Origin: Peptoniphilus obesi ph1
GTDB taxonomy: Bacteria; Bacillota; Clostridia; Tissierellales; Peptoniphilaceae
Length of the DNA stretch: 64,000 bases
NCBI RefSeq assembly: GCF_000311865.1
Contig: NZ_HE978581.1
Span: 94,549 to 158,548, forward strand
Reading direction: 5' to 3'
Of this stretch, positions 52,672 to 62,100 are shown piece by piece. Position numbers and translations under genes: made by a program. The notes below the pieces were generated by a model. That model was not told the origin of the DNA. It worked only from the letters and a program-made list of their open reading frames with translations, and ran no database searches. Position 1 is the stretch's first letter. Each line of letters opens with the position of its first letter.

Positions 52672-52978
52672 CTTCATCTTCATCTATGAAGTTTAATCTC
52701 TTAAGTACCAACTTATAACCATCTGATCCATAATTTAAAGATCTGTTAATTCTAGAAATTGTTGCAGTACTTGCACCAGTTTCTGATTCAATTTCATGGT
52801 AAGTTTTGTTTTTAATAAGTAATTTTACAACTTGAAGTCTTTGAGCAATCGCTTGAATTTCTTTGATAGTACAAATATCTTCAAAAAATCTATAGCATTC
52901 TTCTAAATCTTCTAAAGCCAAAATTGCTTCAAATAAACCATCAGTTTGTTCATTTTTTATTTTGGAATTAAATACCAT
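52667..52978 (-). CDS. yerC: YerC/YecD-family TrpR-like protein
   Basis: 103 residues with a Trp-repressor-like helix-turn-helix: TIKEIQAIAQRLQVVKLLI and YHEIESETGASTATISRINRSLNYG. This is the conserved YerC group of Firmicutes, a predicted DNA-binding regulator with no established target known to me. It follows purE by 13 bases. Confidence 0.9.
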   Translation of the reverse strand: MVFNSKIKNEQTDGLFEAILALEDLEECYRFFEDICTIKEIQAIAQRLQVVKLLIKNKTYHEIESETGASTATISRINRSLNYGSDGYKLVLKRLNFIDEDEE

Positions 52979-52991
52979 AATACGTCCTCGC

Positions 52992-53465
52992 TTATAATTC
53001 TTTATTCATTTTTACAACATCTTCTTCTAACTCTTTTTTATAGTCAAGTAATTTTTGACTTAATTTTTCATCGCTAAGAGCTAATATTTGAATAGCAAGT
53101 AATGCAGCATTTTTTCCACCATTGATTGCAACAGTTGCCACTGGCACTCCTGATGGCATTTGAACTGTAGCAAGTAATGCATCAAGTCCATCAAGTGTCG
53201 ATGATTTTACTGGCACACCAATTACAGGTATTGTTGTATTTGCTGCTAATACTCCTCCAAGGTGAGCTGCCTTACCTGCAATTGAAATAATTGCTCCAAA
53301 TCCATTTTCTTTAGCATTCTTTGAAAATTCAAAAGCTCTTTGAGGTGTTCTATGAGCTGAAATGACTTCAACTTCATACTCTACGCCAAATTTATCAAAA
53401 ACTTTAACTATATCATCACTAATTTGTCTATCACTAATACTTCCCATAATAACTGCTATTTTCAT
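52992..53465 (-). CDS. purE: N5-carboxyaminoimidazole ribonucleotide mutase (PurE class I)
   Basis: 157 residues with MGSISDRQI, the active-site SAHRTPQRAFEF and IAGKAAHLGGVLAA, and PVIGVPVKSSTLDGLDALL. It converts N5-CAIR to CAIR in purine synthesis. No other pur gene is adjacent; here it is paired only with yerC. GGAGG before the ATG. Confidence 0.93.
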   Translation of the reverse strand: MKIAVIMGSISDRQISDDIVKVFDKFGVEYEVEVISAHRTPQRAFEFSKNAKENGFGAIISIAGKAAHLGGVLAANTTIPVIGVPVKSSTLDGLDALLATVQMPSGVPVATVAINGGKNAALLAIQILALSDEKLSQKLLDYKKELEEDVVKMNKEL

Positions 53466-53513
53466 TTTGTCCTCCTAATTATAAGGGTTTTATAACTCTT
53501 AAAATACATTAAT

Positions 53514-53542
53514 ATACTAACAATTTTGAGTATTAAAGTCAA
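53514..53542 (-). promoter_or_regulatory. Possible promoter of purE-yerC
   Basis: TTGACT (53537-53542), a 17-base spacer and TAGTAT (53514-53519) on the minus strand. The -35 box is good, the -10 is weak. No purine riboswitch was recognised in the short leader. Confidence 0.45.
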
Positions 53543-53549
53543 ACTATAA

Positions 53550-53576
53550 AATAAAAGAAGGCTCAAAGGCCTTCTT
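53550..53576 (-). terminator. Terminator after the rubrerythrin gene
   Basis: AAGAAGGC and GCCTTCTT arms around a six-base loop (53555-53576), then a T-rich tail on the minus strand. It overlaps the end of the rubrerythrin reading frame region by only a couple of bases' distance. Confidence 0.85.
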
Positions 53577-53577
53577 A

Positions 53578-54123
53578 TTAATATTCGATAAATTTATCAG
53601 CTTTACATCCACAAATTGGGCAAGCTTCTTCGCTATCGTCAAATGTAATATATCCACAAACTGGACACATTAATATTTTTTCTGCTTCAAGGTCTTTACC
53701 TTCATCTACATATTTTTTTGCTTCTTCATATCTATCTGCATGAACTTTTTCAGCAGCTGTAGCAAATTTCATAGCTTTAATAGCTTCTTTTTCTTCTTGC
53801 ATTTCAGCTACTGCAATATATGCTGGATACATTTGAGTGCTTTCAAAAATTTCACCATTTCTTGCTGCTACTAGGTTTTCAGAAGTGTTAGAAATACCAA
53901 AACCTGCCATTGAAACTACTGGGAAATCTCCGTTAACATCTCTAAGAGCATTAAAATGTAGAGTCGCGTGTACTCTTTCTGCGTCTGCTGTTGCTAAGAA
54001 AAGTCTTGCTACATTTTCAAAACCTTCTTTTTTAGCTACGTCTCCCCAGATTAGATATCTCATATGAGCTTGAGATTCTCCACCAAAAGCAGATCTTAAA
54101 TTTTCTCCTGTCATTTGATTCAT
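53578..54123 (-). CDS. rbr: Rubrerythrin
   Basis: Non-haem di-iron peroxidase that reduces hydrogen peroxide in anaerobes. 181 residues: a ferritin-like four-helix domain with the iron-ligand motifs GESQAHMRY, ADAERVHATLH, EMQEEKEA and AEKVHADRY, and a C-terminal rubredoxin-like domain with two CxxC motifs (CPVCGY, CPICGCK). Monocistronic with its own promoter and terminator. Confidence 0.96.
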   Translation of the reverse strand: MNQMTGENLRSAFGGESQAHMRYLIWGDVAKKEGFENVARLFLATADAERVHATLHFNALRDVNGDFPVVSMAGFGISNTSENLVAARNGEIFESTQMYPAYIAVAEMQEEKEAIKAMKFATAAEKVHADRYEEAKKYVDEGKDLEAEKILMCPVCGYITFDDSEEACPICGCKADKFIEY

Positions 54124-54161
54124 AAATATTACCTCCTATAAATTTTACATTCTACTTTAGT

Positions 54162-54190
54162 ATTATACCCTATTTAATTTATTTTATGAA
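54162..54190 (-). promoter_or_regulatory. Promoter of the rubrerythrin gene
   Basis: TTCATA (54185-54190), a 17-base spacer and TATAAT (54162-54167) on the minus strand, about 39 bases before the ATG. The -35 box matches consensus at four of six positions. Confidence 0.6.
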
Positions 54191-54215
54191 AAATATTTCA
54201 ATATATTTCTGGATA

Positions 54216-55283
54216 TCAAACTATACTTTCCAGCTTTTTAGCTTGATCATCAGTTATTAATGCATCTATTATATCATCAAGTTCTCCATCCACAACAGAG
54301 TCTATTTGATGAATTGTAAGATTAATTCTATGGTCTGTTACCCTACCTTGTGGATAGTTATAGGTTCTAATTCTTTCAGACCTATCTCCAGTTCCTATTT
54401 GCATTCTTTTTTCATTACTTAATTCCTCATTTTGCTCTTGAAGTTTTAAATCATACAGTTTAGTTCTTAAGATTTTCATTGCCTTATCTTTATTTTTAAG
54501 TTGAGATTTTTCATCTTGGCATGAAATAACTATTCCTGTTGGTATATGTGTAAGTCTTACTGCTGAGTCTGTTGTATTTACAGATTGGCCACCATTACCT
54601 GAAGACCTAAATACATCAAATCTTATGTCTGATTGATCTATTTCAATTTCAACATCTTCAGCTTCTGGAAGCACAGCTACAGTAACAGTTGATGTGTGAA
54701 TACGTCCTGAGCTTTCTGTTTCAGGAACTCTTTGAACTCTATGAACTCCTGATTCATACTTAAGTCTTGAATAGGCTCCCTTTCCAATTATCATGAATAT
54801 AACTTCTTTGTAGCCACCTATTCCAATCTCGTTTGTATTCATTATATCTACTTTCCAATTATGTCTTTCAGCATACCTTACATATTGCCTAAATAAAACT
54901 CCTGCAAATAGAGCGGCTTCATCTCCACCAGCTCCAGCTCTAATTTCAACAATTACGTTTTTATTGTCATTAGGGTCTTTAGGAATTAATAATATTTTTA
55001 TTTCTTCTTGTAATTTTAATAATTTTTCTTCATCTGACTTTAATTCATCTTTTACAAGGTCTTTAAAGTCATCATCTATTTTATCCTCTAAAAGCTCTTT
55101 ATTTTCAGCTATTCTTTTTTCAGTTTCTTTTATTTCTCTATATTTTAATACTATCGGCTCAATTTCAGCATGCTCAATAGCTGTCTTTTGATATAACTTA
55201 GAATTATTTATTACCTCTATATCTATTAATTTTGCCTCTAGTTCTTTGTATCTTTTTTCAAATACTTCTAAATTACTATACAT
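54216..55283 (-). CDS. prfA: Peptide chain release factor 1
   Basis: RF1 ends translation at UAA and UAG. 355 residues with the catalytic GGQ in [16 protein letters not shown] (near 226-241). The codon-recognition tripeptide lies in [15 protein letters not shown] and reads PET. ATG 55283 is favoured by AGGAG at suitable distance; a TTG lies one codon upstream. It overlaps prmC, its modifying enzyme, and lies last in the rpmE-yqhQ-prmC-prfA unit. Confidence 0.95.
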   Translation of the reverse strand: MYSNLEVFEKRYKELEAKLIDIEVINNSKLYQKTAIEHAEIEPIVLKYREIKETEKRIAENKELLEDKIDDDFKDLVKDELKSDEEKLLKLQEEIKILLIPKDPNDNKNVIVEIRAGAGGDEAALFAGVLFRQYVRYAERHNWKVDIMNTNEIGIGGYKEVIFMIIGKGAYSRLKYESGVHRVQRVPETESSGRIHTSTVTVAVLPEAEDVEIEIDQSDIRFDVFRSSGNGGQSVNTTDSAVRLTHIPTGIVISCQDEKSQLKNKDKAMKILRTKLYDLKLQEQNEELSNEKRMQIGTGDRSERIRTYNYPQGRVTDHRINLTIHQIDSVVDGELDDIIDALITDDQAKKLESIV

Positions 55284-56115
55284 CAATTTCTCCTTTACTA
55301 GCTATTATAACTCTATCTAAAGATGATAAATCTTTTATGCAGCTGTGATTATAATTGCTTAACAATTGATAAATATCTTCTTTTTGATCATATCCAATTT
55401 CTAATACTAAAAATCCATTCTTAGATAGATATTCATCTAAATCTTTAATAATTCTTCTATAAAAAATCAAGCCATCGACTCCACCATCAAGCGCAGTTAT
55501 AGGTTCATAAGATATTTCTTTTTGCAGTTTAGATATTTCTTCTCTTTTTATATAAGGTGGATTAGAATATATCAGATCATATTTTTTACAAACATTCGAA
55601 TATATATCGCTTTTAAATACTCTGACATTTGATAAATTATGAAATTTTATATTTTTCTTGGTATTAGAAATAGCCTTGTCTGATATATCTATGCAGTCAA
55701 ATTCTATATCTTCATTTTCTTTAGCTAGACTAATGCTAACAATACCAGTTCCAGATCCTATTTCTAAAATATTTTTAATTTTATTTTTTGAAATTATTTT
55801 AGAAATTGTCTCAACACTTATCTCTGTATCTCTTCTTGGAATTAAAACTCCCTCATCTACATAGAATTTATTTCCATAAAATTCAGTTTCACCTAGTATA
55901 TACGCTAAAGGCCATCCATCAGATCTTTTTTTTAAGATATCTAAATACTTATTGCTGATATTTTCAGAAAGATTCTCATCTTCATGGCTTATTATATAAG
56001 ATAAGTCTTTATCCAATAGCCCTGATAAAATCAATCTAGCTTCATAATAAGGATTTGTATATTCAGAATCATTTAGATAGTAAATAGCCTTCTCTAAGAG
56101 CTTTTTTATTTCCAT
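55276..56115 (-). CDS. prmC: Release factor glutamine methyltransferase PrmC
   Basis: PrmC N5-methylates the glutamine of the GGQ motif in RF1 and RF2. 279 residues with an N-terminal helical domain, LIPRRDTE, the SAM-binding [16 protein letters not shown] (near 115-130) and the catalytic [11 protein letters not shown]. It overlaps both yqhQ (10 bases) and prfA. Confidence 0.94.
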   Translation of the reverse strand: MEIKKLLEKAIYYLNDSEYTNPYYEARLILSGLLDKDLSYIISHEDENLSENISNKYLDILKKRSDGWPLAYILGETEFYGNKFYVDEGVLIPRRDTEISVETISKIISKNKIKNILEIGSGTGIVSISLAKENEDIEFDCIDISDKAISNTKKNIKFHNLSNVRVFKSDIYSNVCKKYDLIYSNPPYIKREEISKLQKEISYEPITALDGGVDGLIFYRRIIKDLDEYLSKNGFLVLEIGYDQKEDIYQLLSNYNHSCIKDLSSLDRVIIASKGEIDV

Positions 56116-57059
56116 ACATCACTTACTCCATCTTCTGGAATTACTGCTTTCAAACTTGTTATTGCAACTTCTATCATAGAATCATCTGGTTCTCTAACAG
56201 TTGCAAATTTTTGTATAGCCATGCCAGGCTTGGCAAGCAACTTACATATTTTTTTGTCACTTTTACCAATTACTCTATTTACTTCATATGCAATACCAGC
56301 AATAATTGGTAAAGCTATAATCCTTGTTAAAATTCTCATACCAATTGATGGCCATCCGAAAAAGGATAAAACAATAATTGATATAATCATAACCATAAAT
56401 AAAAAACTTGTTCCACATCTTGGATGAACTATAGGATATTTTCTTACATTTTCAACTGTAAGCTCTTCTCTTGCTTCATAGCAGGATATAGACTTATGTT
56501 CTGATCCATGGTATTCAAAAACTCTTCTTATATCCTCTAGTTTCGAAATATAATAAATATATATTCCAAAAACTAATAATCTTATTAAACCCTCGACAAG
56601 ATTTAATAAAACTTTAGAATCTAATTTATCTTTTAGTAACCCAGCAACAAGACTTGGTAAAATCATAAAAAGACCAGCGGCAATAGCGAATGATACTAGT
56701 ATGGTAACTGCCATAACTACATCATCATATTTATCTTTAAATATTTTTTTAAAAAAACTATCCTTATTACTGCTCTTTTGAACTTCATCTTCTTCCCAAA
56801 AAGAAGCAGAATATGTTAAAGAGTCAATTCCTACTTTCATAGCATCTATTAATTTATAAGCGCCTCTAATTATAGGAAGTTTTAAAATTTTAAATCTATC
56901 CGATAGGTCATTTATTTCTTCTACTTTCAACTCTATTTCTTTGTTTGGTTTTCTAACGGCGATAGCAATTTTTGATGGTCCTCGCATCATTACCCCTTCC
57001 ATTAGAGCTTGCCCACCAATGTTTGTCTTGAAAGCTTCTTTTTTTATTCCACTATCCAT
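56106..57059 (-). CDS. yqhQ: YqhQ-type DUF1385 membrane protein
   Basis: 317 residues. The N-terminus has the family signature IGGQALMEGVMMRGPSKIA, followed by four or five membrane helices and the block YHGSEHKSISCYEA and HPRCGTSFLF. Biochemical role unknown to me. It is often found with rpmE and prmC-prfA in Firmicutes, as here. Its ribosome binding site lies immediately after the rpmE terminator hairpin. Confidence 0.9.
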   Translation of the reverse strand: MDSGIKKEAFKTNIGGQALMEGVMMRGPSKIAIAVRKPNKEIELKVEEINDLSDRFKILKLPIIRGAYKLIDAMKVGIDSLTYSASFWEEDEVQKSSNKDSFFKKIFKDKYDDVVMAVTILVSFAIAAGLFMILPSLVAGLLKDKLDSKVLLNLVEGLIRLLVFGIYIYYISKLEDIRRVFEYHGSEHKSISCYEAREELTVENVRKYPIVHPRCGTSFLFMVMIISIIVLSFFGWPSIGMRILTRIIALPIIAGIAYEVNRVIGKSDKKICKLLAKPGMAIQKFATVREPDDSMIEVAITSLKAVIPEDGVSDVWK

Positions 57060-57074
57060 AAGTCTCCTTAAATT

Positions 57075-57100
57075 AAAATGGTTAGCATATGCTAACCATT
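57075..57100 (-). terminator. Hairpin after rpmE, against yqhQ
   Basis: AATGGTTAGCAT is followed by its reverse complement (57077-57100), then TTTTAATTT on the minus strand. Only about 17 bases separate it from the yqhQ ATG, so yqhQ-prmC-prfA need readthrough from rpmE or a promoter further up. Confidence 0.75.
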
Positions 57101-57106
57101 AATATA

Positions 57107-57316
57107 TTATTTATTATCTTGTCTATGATACTTTTTGTTGAATTTTTCAATACGTCCACCGTGATCACTAAATTTTTGTTTCCCAGTAAAGAATGGGTGG
57201 CATTCTGAACATATTTCAACTTTTAAATCTTCTTTAACTGAACCAGTTTTAAAAGTATTACCACATGCACAAGTTACTGTTGCTTCCTTGTATTCAGGAT
57301 GTATACCTTTTTTCAT
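57107..57316 (-). CDS. rpmE: 50S ribosomal protein L31 (zinc-binding form)
   Basis: 69 residues with four zinc-type cysteines: [10 protein letters not shown] and [14 protein letters not shown], so this is the C+ form. The end KYHRQDNK is basic. It follows a DUF4342 gene by 34 bases and is followed by a hairpin. Confidence 0.95.
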   Translation of the reverse strand: MKKGIHPEYKEATVTCACGNTFKTGSVKEDLKVEICSECHPFFTGKQKFSDHGGRIEKFNKKYHRQDNK

Positions 57317-57350
57317 TTATATCAACTCCTAGCATAAAATAAATTAATAT

Positions 57351-57788
57351 TTATTTTTTCAGATTTTCTTTAATGTAATTCTTTAAATCTATATTTTCTC
57401 CATCTTTTGTTACAAGATAAAAATCATAATCATTTACATATCCTGCACCAACTCCTAGGATTGCAGCAAGTGGAGCTATTATTGCACCAAAAGCCGAAAC
57501 AGCTAGTGATAAAGATAATATAGTTTCATCATTCTTTTTAACTAATAATCTACTTGCTTTTCCTTCTTCCCAAAGATTTTCAATGGCTTCTTTTATGTCA
57601 TCAAAACTTATTGGTCCTTTTTTACTATTCTTGCTTTTGTAATCTTCGTCAAAAGTAGAAACTGAGTTGCGAATTTTTTCAATAGCTAAATCAACATCTC
57701 CATCAGTATCCAATAAAGCTTTTCTAACAACTTCGTATGAAGAATTTGTAGTATCCATTACATAGTCAATTTTTTCCATAGTAATCAT
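57351..57788 (-). CDS. DUF4342 protein with UBA-like N-terminus
   Basis: 145 residues. The N-terminal part (TNSSYEVVRKALLDTDGDVDLAIEKI) resembles a UBA/EF-Ts-like helix bundle. The C-terminal part holds a conserved block (EGKASRLLVKKNDETILSLS) and a glycine/alanine-rich hydrophobic stretch that may be one or two membrane helices (VSAFGAIIAPLAAILGVGAG). The function is unknown. AGGAGTGA precedes the ATG. First gene before rpmE. Confidence 0.75.
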   Translation of the reverse strand: MITMEKIDYVMDTTNSSYEVVRKALLDTDGDVDLAIEKIRNSVSTFDEDYKSKNSKKGPISFDDIKEAIENLWEEGKASRLLVKKNDETILSLSLAVSAFGAIIAPLAAILGVGAGYVNDYDFYLVTKDGENIDLKNYIKENLKK

Positions 57789-57891
57789 AATATCACTCCT
57801 ATAATATTAAACTCTTATCTTTTTATCAAATATATTATAGTCTACACTTATATTATACTACATAAGTAAAATTATTTAGTATTATTAAATT
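57789..57891 (-). promoter_or_regulatory. AT-rich gap between rplT and the DUF4342 gene with -10-like boxes
   Basis: The minus strand contains two TATAAT hexamers about 19 bases apart upstream of the DUF4342 gene. No convincing -35 partner or terminator hairpin for rplT is visible. A promoter here is likely but cannot be placed exactly. Confidence 0.4.
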
Positions 57892-58242
57892 TTAGTTAGC
57901 TTTAGCTAAATCAACTAATTTTGTAAATGCTTCTGGATCATTGATTGCTAGCTCAGATAACATTTTTCTGTTTATATTTACATCGGCTTTTTTTAAGCCA
58001 CTTATTAATTTAGAATAGCTGATACCATTAAGTCTTGCAGCAGCATTAATTCTTGTAATCCATAATTTTCTAAAATCTCTTTTTCTTTGTTTTCTACCAG
58101 CAAAAGCGTAATCAAGAGATTTCATAACAGCTTGATTAGCTGGTCTATATAATTTTGATTTTGCACCAAAGTATCCTTTGGCTTGTTTTAAAACTTTTTT
58201 ATGCTTTTTCTTAGCATTTACAGCTCTTTTTACTCTAGCCAT
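57892..58242 (-). CDS. rplT: 50S ribosomal protein L20
   Basis: 116 residues, strongly basic N-terminus ([20 protein letters not shown]) with [13 protein letters not shown] and the [16 protein letters not shown] core. L20 is an assembly protein and the known autoregulator of infC-rpmI-rplT in several bacteria. GGAGG precedes the ATG. Last gene of the infC operon. Confidence 0.97.
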   Translation of the reverse strand: MARVKRAVNAKKKHKKVLKQAKGYFGAKSKLYRPANQAVMKSLDYAFAGRKQRKRDFRKLWITRINAAARLNGISYSKLISGLKKADVNINRKMLSELAINDPEAFTKLVDLAKAN

Positions 58243-58258
58243 TTATTTTTCCCTCCTC

Positions 58259-58450
58259 TTAAGGAATCATGTGATTGATTCTTTTCATATCCGCTTTGCT
58301 TACTATTCCAGATTTTCTTAATTTTCTAATTCTATCTGGTGATTTTTTACCTGTTAAATGACCTTTATATGCAGAGAATCTTTTTAATTTACCAGATGCA
58401 GTTCTTTTAAATCTTTTTGCAGATCCTCTATGAGTTTTCATTTTTGGCAT
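58259..58450 (-). CDS. rpmI: 50S ribosomal protein L35
   Basis: 63 residues starting [24 protein letters not shown], with the typical [18 protein letters not shown]. Lies between infC and rplT in the universal order. Confidence 0.97.
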   Translation of the reverse strand: MPKMKTHRGSAKRFKRTASGKLKRFSAYKGHLTGKKSPDRIRKLRKSGIVSKADMKRINHMIP

Positions 58451-58461
58451 ATATAACCCTC

Positions 58462-58974
58462 CTATTTTTCCGTATTGGCAGATAAAAACATGATCATGTT
58501 TCTACCTTCCATTTTCGGTTTTTTATCTACAACACCATGCTCAGAAATTAATTCAGTAAATCTATCAAGCACTTGTCTTCCCATGTCAGTGTGTCCCATT
58601 TCTCTACCTCTAAAGCGTACAGATACCTTCACTCTGTCACCATTATCAAGAAACTTCTTAGCCTGATTTGCTTTTGTATTTAAATCATGCTCTTCTATGT
58701 TCGGAGTAAGTCTAATTTCCTTAATGTTAATTATTTGTTGCTTTTTCTTAGCCTCTCTCTCCCTCTTCATCATGTCATATCTATATTTGCCATAATCCAT
58801 AATACGACAAACTGGTGGCTTTGAATTTGGAGCAATTTTTACTAAATCTAGCCTTGCATCAAACGCCATATCAAGAGCCTTATTTCTAGAAACTACGCCT
58901 ACTTGATTTCCTTCACTATCGATTAGTCTAACTTCTTTATCTCTTATTTCTTCATTGATTTGAAGTTCTTTAAT
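58462..58974 (-). CDS. infC: Translation initiation factor IF-3, ATT start
   Basis: IF-3 keeps 30S subunits free and checks initiator tRNA pairing. The protein matches IF-3 from [21 protein letters not shown] through DYGKYRYDM and [20 protein letters not shown] is followed after seven bases by ATT at 58974, giving an N-terminus IKELQINEE aligned with that of Bacillus IF-3, which also starts at ATT. Use of AUU is known to allow IF-3 to limit its own synthesis. A frame-open ATG 12 codons upstream lies before the ribosome binding site and is not the start. 170 residues. Confidence 0.93.
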   Translation of the reverse strand: MKELQINEEIRDKEVRLIDSEGNQVGVVSRNKALDMAFDARLDLVKIAPNSKPPVCRIMDYGKYRYDMMKREREAKKKQQIINIKEIRLTPNIEEHDLNTKANQAKKFLDNGDRVKVSVRFRGREMGHTDMGRQVLDRFTELISEHGVVDKKPKMEGRNMIMFLSANTEK

Positions 58975-58996
58975 CTCTAAGCACCTCCATATAATT

Positions 58997-59020
58997 AAAA
59001 ATGCGGACAAAAAGTCCGCA
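58997..59020 (-). terminator. Attenuator terminator in the infC leader
   Basis: TGCGGAC and GTCCGCA arms around a TTTTT loop (59002-59020) followed by TTTTTAATT on the minus strand, just before the infC ribosome binding site. Confidence 0.85.
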
Positions 59021-59098
59021 AAAATAGATTAATAACTATTATAAAATAACCTTATAACCCTTGGAATAAGGTGAGAATCGGACTTCTTCTTAAACACA
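59002..59098 (-). promoter_or_regulatory. infC-rpmI-rplT leader with mutually exclusive pairings (L20-leader-like)
   Basis: The leader holds AAGTCCG (59079-59085, minus strand), which can pair with CGGACTT, the first arm of the terminator (59012-59018 region), as an antiterminator. Between them lies a second hairpin, ACCTTAT/ATAAGGT (59049-59072). This architecture matches known L20-controlled leaders in Firmicutes in principle; membership in that class was not verified. Confidence 0.65.
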
Positions 59099-59104
59099 AG
59101 TGAT

Positions 59105-59133
59105 ATTATAGACTATAACTTGTTCTTTGTCAA
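59105..59133 (-). promoter_or_regulatory. Perfect consensus promoter of infC-rpmI-rplT
   Basis: TTGACA (59128-59133), exactly 17 bases, then TATAAT (59105-59110) on the minus strand. It is the only full consensus sigma-A promoter seen in the window and implies very high initiation controlled by the downstream attenuator. Confidence 0.9.
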
Positions 59134-59182
59134 TTATTTTTTATAAATTTATTTTTCTTACAAAGATATTATTTCTATAATT

Positions 59183-62100
59183 TTATAAATCAAAAAGACT
59201 TAATTGATTAGATTCTGGAAGTCCTTTTAATATATTATTTTTCTTAAGAATTTCTATATTTGATCTAGTCGCACCAGTTTTTTTAGTAAAGTCTTCTATA
59301 GATAAATATTTTGTATTTTTTGAAGCTTCAGCTATATTGTTTGCAACTTGTTCTCCTATTCCAGAATAGGCTCTAAAAGGTAATAATATTTTATCATCTT
59401 CTACTTGAAATTTATTTGAAGATGATTTATATAAGTCTACATTTTTAAACTCTAAGTTTCTTGCATACATTTCAAGTGCAACTTCCAAAACTGTTATTTG
59501 AGATTTATCATTTGCAGATAACTTATCTTTTGAATTTTTTATATCTTCAATTTTTAATTTTATTGCATCTGGTCCTTGCAATATTAATTCTGCATCAAAA
59601 TCTTGTAATTTTATTGTAAAGTAAGTCGCATAATAAGCTAGTGGATAGTGAATTTTAAAGTATGCTATTCTAAAGGATAAAGTAACATAGGCTACAGCAT
59701 GTGCTTTAGGAAACATATACTTTATTTTTTCACAAGATGCTATATACCAGCTAGGAAGGTCTAGATTTTCCATAATCTCTCTTTGCTCATCAGTCAAGCC
59801 CCTTCCCTTTCTGACTCTTTCCATGGTATCAAACGCCATCTTATTTTCAGCACCTGCTCTTATTAAATAAAGCATTATATCTTCTCTTGTACAAATCACC
59901 TCATTTAATTTAGCTTCATTGTTTTTTACAAGAAGTTGTGCATTGTTTGACCATACATCTGTACCATGTGACAAACCAGATATCATTACAAGCTCTGAAA
60001 AAGTGCTTGGCTTAGTTTCAATTAACATTTGCATAACGAAATCTGTTCCAAATTCTGGTATGCCTATGGTTCCTGTACTCGCTTCATATATATCACTGTT
60101 TAAATTTAAAATTTTACTTGATGAGAATAAAGATAGTGTTTCTTTATCACTCAAATCGACTTCTAAAGGATCTAGTTTTGTTAAATCTTCCAACATTTTT
60201 ATAAATGTAGGACCATCGTGACCAAGTATATCAAGTTTTAAAATTTTTCCATGTATAAAGTTGTAGTCAAAGTGAGTTGTTATTGTTCCTGTTTTTTTAT
60301 CATCTGCCGGATACTGAATTGGTGTAAAGTCATAAATTTCTTTACTTTTTGGACAAATCATTATACCACCTGGATGTTGTCCAGATGTTCTCTTTACTCC
60401 GACTATCTTCTTTACTAATCTATCAATCTCTAATTTTCTTATATCTTCATTTTCAAAGTAAGTTTTTACATATCCATAAGCAATTTTTTCTGCTATCGTT
60501 CCAATTGTTCCTGCCCTAAATACATAACCTTCTCCAAACAAGTCTTCTGTAAATTTATGAGCTCTTGGTTGATATTCCCCAGCAAAGTTTAAATCTATAT
60601 CTGGTTCCTTGTCTCCGTAAAATCCTAAGAATACTTCAAAAGGTATATTGTGTCCGTCTTTTCTCATTGGACTTCCACAATTTGGACAATCTTTATCTTC
60701 CAAGTCAATTCCTGAAATTGATCCAACATCATCTGGAAATATTGATGTTTTACAGTTTGGACAAATATAGTGAGCTGGAAGTGGATTTACTTCTGTTATA
60801 GAACTCATAGTCGCCACAAAAGATGATCCAACAGACCCTCTCGATCCAACATAATATCCATCGTCATTTGATTTTTTTACTAATTTTTCAGCAATTATAT
60901 ATAGAACTGAATAACCATTTTTAATTATTGAATTAAGTTCTTTTTCAAGTCTTTGAGACACAATTTCTGGAAGATCATCTCCATAAATTTCATGCGCTTT
61001 TTTATAGCACATGTTTTTTAAATCTTCCTCTGCACCTTCTATAACTGGTGGAAATTTGCCATCAGGTATTGGCTTTATCCCATCTATTGAATCAGCTATC
61101 ATATTTGTGTTTTCTACAACAACTTCATAAGCTGCCTCTTCTCCTAAATATGATAAATCAATTAAAAATTCTTCTGTATTTTTAAAGTAGAGAGATTTTG
61201 GAGTATTCCAATCTCTATAAGTCTTAACTTTTTGCCCACTTAAAACTATTCTTCTAGCTATATCATCATCTTCATCTAAATAAAATACATCTCCAGTTGC
61301 CACAACAGGAATATTTAAATCCTTACCTAATTGATATATTTTAATATTAATAGATTTTAAATCATCTAGATTTTTAACAAGTTCCTGACTTATGTAAGTC
61401 ATATTATTATCTAGTGGTTGAATTTCTAAATAATCATAATAAGATGCAATTTCTCTTAAATTCTCTTCACTTTCCCCATTATAGATTGCAGTAAAAAGTG
61501 GAGATGATGAATTTCCACTTCCTATCAACAGACCATCTCTATACTTGTCAAGTAAAGTTCTTGGAATCTTTGCAACCCTATTTACATAATTAAGATGTGA
61601 TTCACTTACTAATTTGTATAAGTTCTTCAGACCAATTTGATTTTTAACCAATATACTTACTGATGATTCAAACAAGTTGGCAGCGTCTATATTCTTTAAT
61701 AAATTATTGATTTCATTTACTTTATTAATATTGTATTCTTGATTTGCAATTTTTAACATCTTAATAAAGACTTCTGCAGTTGCTTGAGCATCATTCACTG
61801 CCCTATGTGCTCCAACCAAAGAAACTCCTAGCTTTTTAGAAAGAGCAGATAAATTAAATCTTTTAATTCCTCTAACACAGGATCTTGCAAGTTGAAGTGT
61901 GTCAAGAACTGGATAATCAAAATCAAATTTTGCTTTTTTAAATTCTCTTCTTATGAAGGAAATATCAAATTTTGCATTATGAGCAACCAATACACAGCCT
62001 TTAGTAAAATCTCTAAAGTCTCCAATTATTTCTTCGACTGTTGGCTTATCACTAAGTATTGCATTTGTAAGTCCTGTTAATTCTTGTACTTTTTGAGGAA

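Noticed and set aside
58975-59010. IF-3 starting at an ATG 12 codons upstream
   Set aside because: The GGAGGTG ribosome binding site lies downstream of that codon, and IF-3 homology begins at the ATT.
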